Assembly: GCF_009745985.1 (NCBI RefSeq)
Contig: NZ_WFIX01000191.1
Location: forward strand, 62,001 to 126,000
Direction: 5' to 3'
From: Microbacterium karelineae
Lineage (GTDB): Bacteria; Actinomycetota; Actinomycetes; Actinomycetales; Microbacteriaceae
DNA: 64,000 nt
Within the stretch, counting starts at the first letter, position 1; every line of letters begins with the position of its first letter. The notes beneath the pieces were generated by a model. That model worked only from the letters and a program-made list of their open reading frames with translations. It was not told the origin of the DNA and searched no databases. Both the position numbers and the translations under genes were made by a program. Positions 61,186-64,000 of the stretch are shown one piece after another.

Positions 61186-61196
61186 CCTAGACTAGG
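61186..61196. promoter_or_regulatory. Face-to-face -10 boxes within an 11-bp palindrome (racemase operon / ATP-grasp gene)
   Basis: CCTAG-A-CTAGG contains TAGACT on the plus strand (61188-61193) and TAGTCT on the minus strand (61189-61194). The minus box is 7 nt before the half-racemase ATG, and the plus box is 72 bp before the ATP-grasp ATG. The two promoters overlap almost completely. No -35 boxes are recognisable. Confidence 0.45.
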
Positions 61197-61265
61197 CGGC
61201 GCCCGCCTGACGGGGCGCCGAGCGCGCCGCCGGGCACCTTCCTTTTCCGCCGACACGGAGGTTCC

Positions 61266-62291
61266 ATGCCCGCGAACGGCCTCGCCCTCGGACCCAAGCT
61301 CCGGTATCTCGCCGAGCGCGCCCGCCGCATCGACATCGGCTCGGTCCTCGACCGCGCCAAGGAGGTGCGCGACGAGCACGGCAAGGCGGTTCCCGCCGTC
61401 CTCGTCGACATGCTCTGGTCGGCGGCCCGAAAGGACGTCGCGTTCCAGGACTACGTCGACTTCGACTTCGCGATCCTCGACGCCGCCGAGCGCGAGACGT
61501 TCATGACGCACCCCGTCTCGGCGCAGCTCGCGCAGCGCTGGTCGCAGCCCGCGGGGCGCGCGATCTTCGAAGACAAGATCGCCTTCAACCGCCGCTTCGA
61601 CCGCTTCCTGAAGCGCGCCTGGCTCGTCGTCGACGAGGGCAACGCCGACGAGGTGCGCGCCTTCATCGAGGAGCAGGGCACGATCATCGCGAAGGTCCCG
61701 GTCAGCCACATGGGCCTCGGGGTGCGCCGCTATCATGCGAAGGACGTCGACGACTGGGCCGCGTTCCATCGCCGCCTCCTCGACGGCGGCGAGATCCTGC
61801 TCGAGGAGCTCATCCGGCAGCACGACGACATCTCGGCCGTGTGCCCCGGCACCGTGAACACGACGCGCATCACGGCGTTCTTCGACGGCTCGGACGTGCA
61901 CACGCTGGCGGTCGCGCAGAAGTTCGGTCGCGGCGAGGTCAGCGACCAGATGTCGTACGGCGGGTTCTACACGATGCTCGACCCCGACTCGGGCCACGCG
62001 CTGAGCGCCGGCTACGACTCGCACGCGCACGTGCACGAGACGCATCCCGACACGGGGTTCCGGATCGCCGACTTCCAGCTGCCGCTCTTCGACGAGGCGA
62101 TCGCTCTCGTCGACGAGGCCGCGCGCGAGGTCTCCGAGGTGCAGTACGCGGGCTGGGACGTCGTCGTGACGCCGACGGGGCCCGTCCTCGTCGAGGGCAA
62201 CTGGGGCGCGGGCGTCTACGAGAACAAGCCGAGCGTCTCGGGCGTGCGCACGGGGCACAAGCCGCGCTACCGCGCCGCGATCGGCTTCTGA
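61266..62291 (+). CDS. ATP-grasp domain protein (sugar-transfer-associated ATP-grasp family)
   Basis: A 341-residue predicted ATP-dependent carboxylate-amine ligase. Nucleotide-binding motifs are GTIIAKVPVSHMGLGVRRY (P-loop lysine, near 140-158) and ILLEELIRQH. Metal-binding residues lie in RITAFFDG and PVLVEGNWGAGVYENKP near the C-terminus. Family members have been linked to exopolysaccharide or peptide assembly; the substrate is not known. The ATG follows GGAGG by 5 nt. It is divergent from the split racemase and shares a promoter core with it, which suggests use of its D-amino acid product (inference). Confidence 0.85.
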   Translation: MPANGLALGPKLRYLAERARRIDIGSVLDRAKEVRDEHGKAVPAVLVDMLWSAARKDVAFQDYVDFDFAILDAAERETFMTHPVSAQLAQRWSQPAGRAIFEDKIAFNRRFDRFLKRAWLVVDEGNADEVRAFIEEQGTIIAKVPVSHMGLGVRRYHAKDVDDWAAFHRRLLDGGEILLEELIRQHDDISAVCPGTVNTTRITAFFDGSDVHTLAVAQKFGRGEVSDQMSYGGFYTMLDPDSGHALSAGYDSHAHVHETHPDTGFRIADFQLPLFDEAIALVDEAAREVSEVQYAGWDVVVTPTGPVLVEGNWGAGVYENKPSVSGVRTGHKPRYRAAIGF

Positions 62292-62307
62292 GCCTTCCCC
62301 ATTTCTA

Positions 62308-62359
62308 CATTTCTGGCACATCTCCACGGGGAATCCCGTGCGGAGATGTGCCAGAAATG
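62308..62359. terminator. Long bidirectional hairpin between ATP-grasp and CofE-like genes
   Basis: An 18-bp perfect outer stem (62308-62325 with 62342-62359) plus an inner CACGGG/CCCGTG stem and GAAT loop. The outer arms (CATTTCTGGCACATCTCC) are distinctly less GC-rich than the flanks. It sits between convergent stops. Confidence 0.88.
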
Positions 62360-62373
62360 AAGGGCTGTGGGCT

Positions 62374-63066
62374 TCAGGCCCTGCGGATGATGCCCATCGG
62401 CGTCGACTGGTGCCCCTGGCCGAGGGGGTTGTCGCCGAGGATCGACACGAGCGTGCGCTCCGTCGCCTTGTCCAGCGTGGATCCGAGGATGTTGCCGCCG
62501 ATGTCGTTGATGTCGACCACGGCGACATCGCACCCGACAAGGCGCTTCATCTCGGCCGCGACCTCGCGAGGGCGCTCGGGGCCCAGCACGACGGCGTCGT
62601 TGTACGGCGGGATCGTGTTCGGCGTCGGGCCGTCGATCGCGCGGGCTTTGTCGCCCGCGATGCGGTAGAAGTCCCCGCTCCGCCCGAAGACCTTCGTCAC
62701 GGCCGAGACGGCCGCCGCGAAGAGGATCCGCGGCGTACCGACCTCGCGCAGGGCGAACTCCATCGTCTCGGGGATCCCGAGGCCGATGCCGTAGGCCGTC
62801 TTGGTGACGTAGCGCGACAGGAAGCGCGCAAGCCGCCGCGGGTGGATCTCGCTCATCATGTACGAGCGCCCCTGCGTGATGGCGACGATCTTCTCGGTGA
62901 TGAAGAGGATGTCGCCGGGCTCGACGTGGTCGATCGCGTAGGAGCGCACGACCTCTTCGATGTCATCGCCGGGCATGACGACGCGCGTGCGCAGCGGGAT
63001 CCGCAGGAACCGCGCGTCGTCGACCGTGACCTCGAGGGCCTTGCCCTCATTCGCCTCGGCGCTCAC
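62374..63066 (-). CDS. CofE-like (F420-0:gamma-glutamyl ligase family) protein
   Basis: A 230-residue protein of the CofE fold. [67 protein letters not shown] and the late [10 protein letters not shown] are visible. CofE adds gamma-linked glutamates to coenzyme F420 with GTP. No other F420 gene (cofC, cofD, cofG/H) is in the window, and stand-alone CofE-like proteins may act on other substrates. The GTG start overlaps the sigA stop by 4 nt (GTGA), so it is translated with the sigma factor. Confidence 0.8.
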   Translation of the reverse strand: MSAEANEGKALEVTVDDARFLRIPLRTRVVMPGDDIEEVVRSYAIDHVEPGDILFITEKIVAITQGRSYMMSEIHPRRLARFLSRYVTKTAYGIGLGIPETMEFALREVGTPRILFAAAVSAVTKVFGRSGDFYRIAGDKARAIDGPTPNTIPPYNDAVVLGPERPREVAAEMKRLVGCDVAVVDINDIGGNILGSTLDKATERTLVSILGDNPLGQGHQSTPMGIIRRA

Positions 63067-64000
63067 TCGAGGTAGTCCCGCAGCGACTGCGAGCGGCTCG
63101 GGTGACGCAGCTTCGCCATCGTCTTGGACTCGATCTGCCGGATGCGCTCACGCGTCACGCCGAAGGTGTCGCCGATCTGGTCGAGCGTCTTCGGCTGCCC
63201 GTCGCCGAGGCCGAAGCGCATGCGGATCACGCCCGCCTCGCGCTCCGAGAGCGAGTCGAGCAGGCTCTCGAGCTGGCGCTGCAGCATCGTGAAGCCGACC
63301 GCGTCGGCCGGAACGACCGCCTCGGTGTCCTCGATGAGGTCGCCGAACTCGCTGTCGCCGTCCTCGCCGAGGGGCGTGTGCAGCGAGATCGGCTCACGGC
63401 CGTACTTCTGCACCTCGACGACCTTCTCGGGCGTCATGTCGAGCTCCTTGGCGAGCTCCTCCGGCGTGGGCTCGCGGCCCAGGTCCTGCAGCATCTGGCG
63501 CTGCACACGGGCGAGCTTGTTGATGACCTCGACCATGTGCACGGGGATGCGGATCGTGCGGGCCTGGTCGGCCATCGCGCGAGTGATCGCCTGGCGGATC
63601 CACCACGTCGCATAGGTCGAGAACTTGAAGCCCTTGGTGTAGTCGAACTTCTCGACGGCGCGGATAAGGCCGAGGTTGCCCTCCTGGATCAGGTCGAGGA
63701 ACTGCATTCCCCGGCCCGTGTAGCGCTTCGCGAGCGACACGACGAGGCGCAGGTTGGCGCCGAGCAGGTGGCTCTTGGCGCGCTTTCCGTCGCGCGAGAC
63801 CCACTGCATGTCGAGCCCGAGCTGCGCCGACTTCTCGGCCGCCGACATGTTCGCGAGCTTCTCCTCCGCGAACAGGCCCGCCTCGATGCGCATCGCGAGG
63901 TCGACCTCCTCCGCCGCGTTCAGCAGCGGGACCTTGCCGATCTGCTTCAGGTAGTCCTTGACGGGGTCGGCCGTCGCACCGGTGATCTGCGTCGAGTAGA
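63063..64000 (-). CDS. sigA: RNA polymerase primary sigma factor (partial, N-terminus off window)
   Basis: Housekeeping sigma factor. About 312 C-terminal residues are present. Region 1.2 starts with [18 protein letters not shown]. Region 2 has [20 protein letters not shown] and [16 protein letters not shown] (2.3-2.4). Region 3 has [16 protein letters not shown]. Region 4 ends with [20 protein letters not shown] and the C-terminus QSLRDYLE. The 5' end lies beyond position 64000. The gene is followed by the overlapping CofE-like gene. Confidence 0.98.
   Translation of the reverse strand, partial: YSTQITGATADPVKDYLKQIGKVPLLNAAEEVDLAMRIEAGLFAEEKLANMSAAEKSAQLGLDMQWVSRDGKRAKSHLLGANLRLVVSLAKRYTGRGMQFLDLIQEGNLGLIRAVEKFDYTKGFKFSTYATWWIRQAITRAMADQARTIRIPVHMVEVINKLARVQRQMLQDLGREPTPEELAKELDMTPEKVVEVQKYGREPISLHTPLGEDGDSEFGDLIEDTEAVVPADAVGFTMLQRQLESLLDSLSEREAGVIRMRFGLGDGQPKTLDQIGDTFGVTRERIRQIESKTMAKLRHPSRSQSLRDYLE

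Overview
The window reads as a chromosomal core region of a high-GC Gram-positive actinobacterium, most likely Microbacteriaceae and probably Microbacterium or a close relative. The evidence is about 70% GC with GC-rich third positions, frequent GTG starts, many starts lying 6-8 nt downstream of a TAnnnT -10 box (leaderless transcripts), actinobacterial signature families (SepH, DUF3000, DUF3093, DUF3159, DUF3710, DUF4193, DUF7455) and the order thrS-HIT, pdxS-pdxT, ruvC-ruvA-ruvB-yajC-secD-secF-rel. I see no transposase, integrase, phage gene, CRISPR array or rRNA. The genus call is inference from gene content.

Layout. 1-7.4 kb (minus): aroK (cut by the window edge), aroC, aroE, mltG, ruvX, alaS and a small membrane protein, many overlapping by 1-8 nt. 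7.5-14.3 kb: rpsD with a long leader, rarA, a 73-residue membrane protein, a DUF349 protein, an AbiEi-like protein, and rel running convergently. 14.3-20.8 kb (minus): secF, secD, yajC, ruvB, ruvA, ruvC and yebC, covering protein export and Holliday-junction processing. 20.9-28.5 kb: an L,D-transpeptidase, the vitamin B6 genes (pdxY, pdxT, pdxS and a divergent PdxR-like regulator), a HIT protein, thrS and an ankyrin protein. 28.7-29.4 kb: five tRNA genes (Gly, Val, Cys, Gly, Val). 29.5-33.2 kb: an unknown membrane protein behind a two-component system, and a PemK-like protein. 33.3-37.0 kb: amtB, zapE and an alpha/beta hydrolase. 37.0-42.3 kb (plus): DUF3000, an RNase D-like protein, thiolase and the FadB-type multifunctional protein. 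42.3-49.2 kb (minus): dxs, acnA, DUF3159, DUF3710 and dut. 49.2-59.4 kb: DUF3093, DUF4193, sepH, a phosphodiesterase, parC, a LysR/EamA pair, parE and DUF7455. 59.5-64 kb: two complementary half-racemases, a divergent ATP-grasp ligase, a CofE-like protein and the primary sigma factor (cut by the edge).

Most genes are housekeeping. The most unusual locus is 59.47-62.29 kb. Two overlapping genes encode alanine-racemase relatives. One keeps the PLP lysine barrel but has lost the catalytic tyrosine domain. The other keeps the tyrosine domain but has lost the lysine and most of the barrel. They share an overlapping divergent promoter with an ATP-grasp ligase. My inference is a heterodimeric split racemase supplying a D-amino acid to a dedicated ligase, possibly for the B-type peptidoglycan bridge of this family.

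Other signals: two copies of a 16-bp palindrome in front of the two-component operon and in front of the membrane-protein gene; a 26-bp perfect palindrome upstream of acnA; a probable AUC start codon on the RNase D-like gene.
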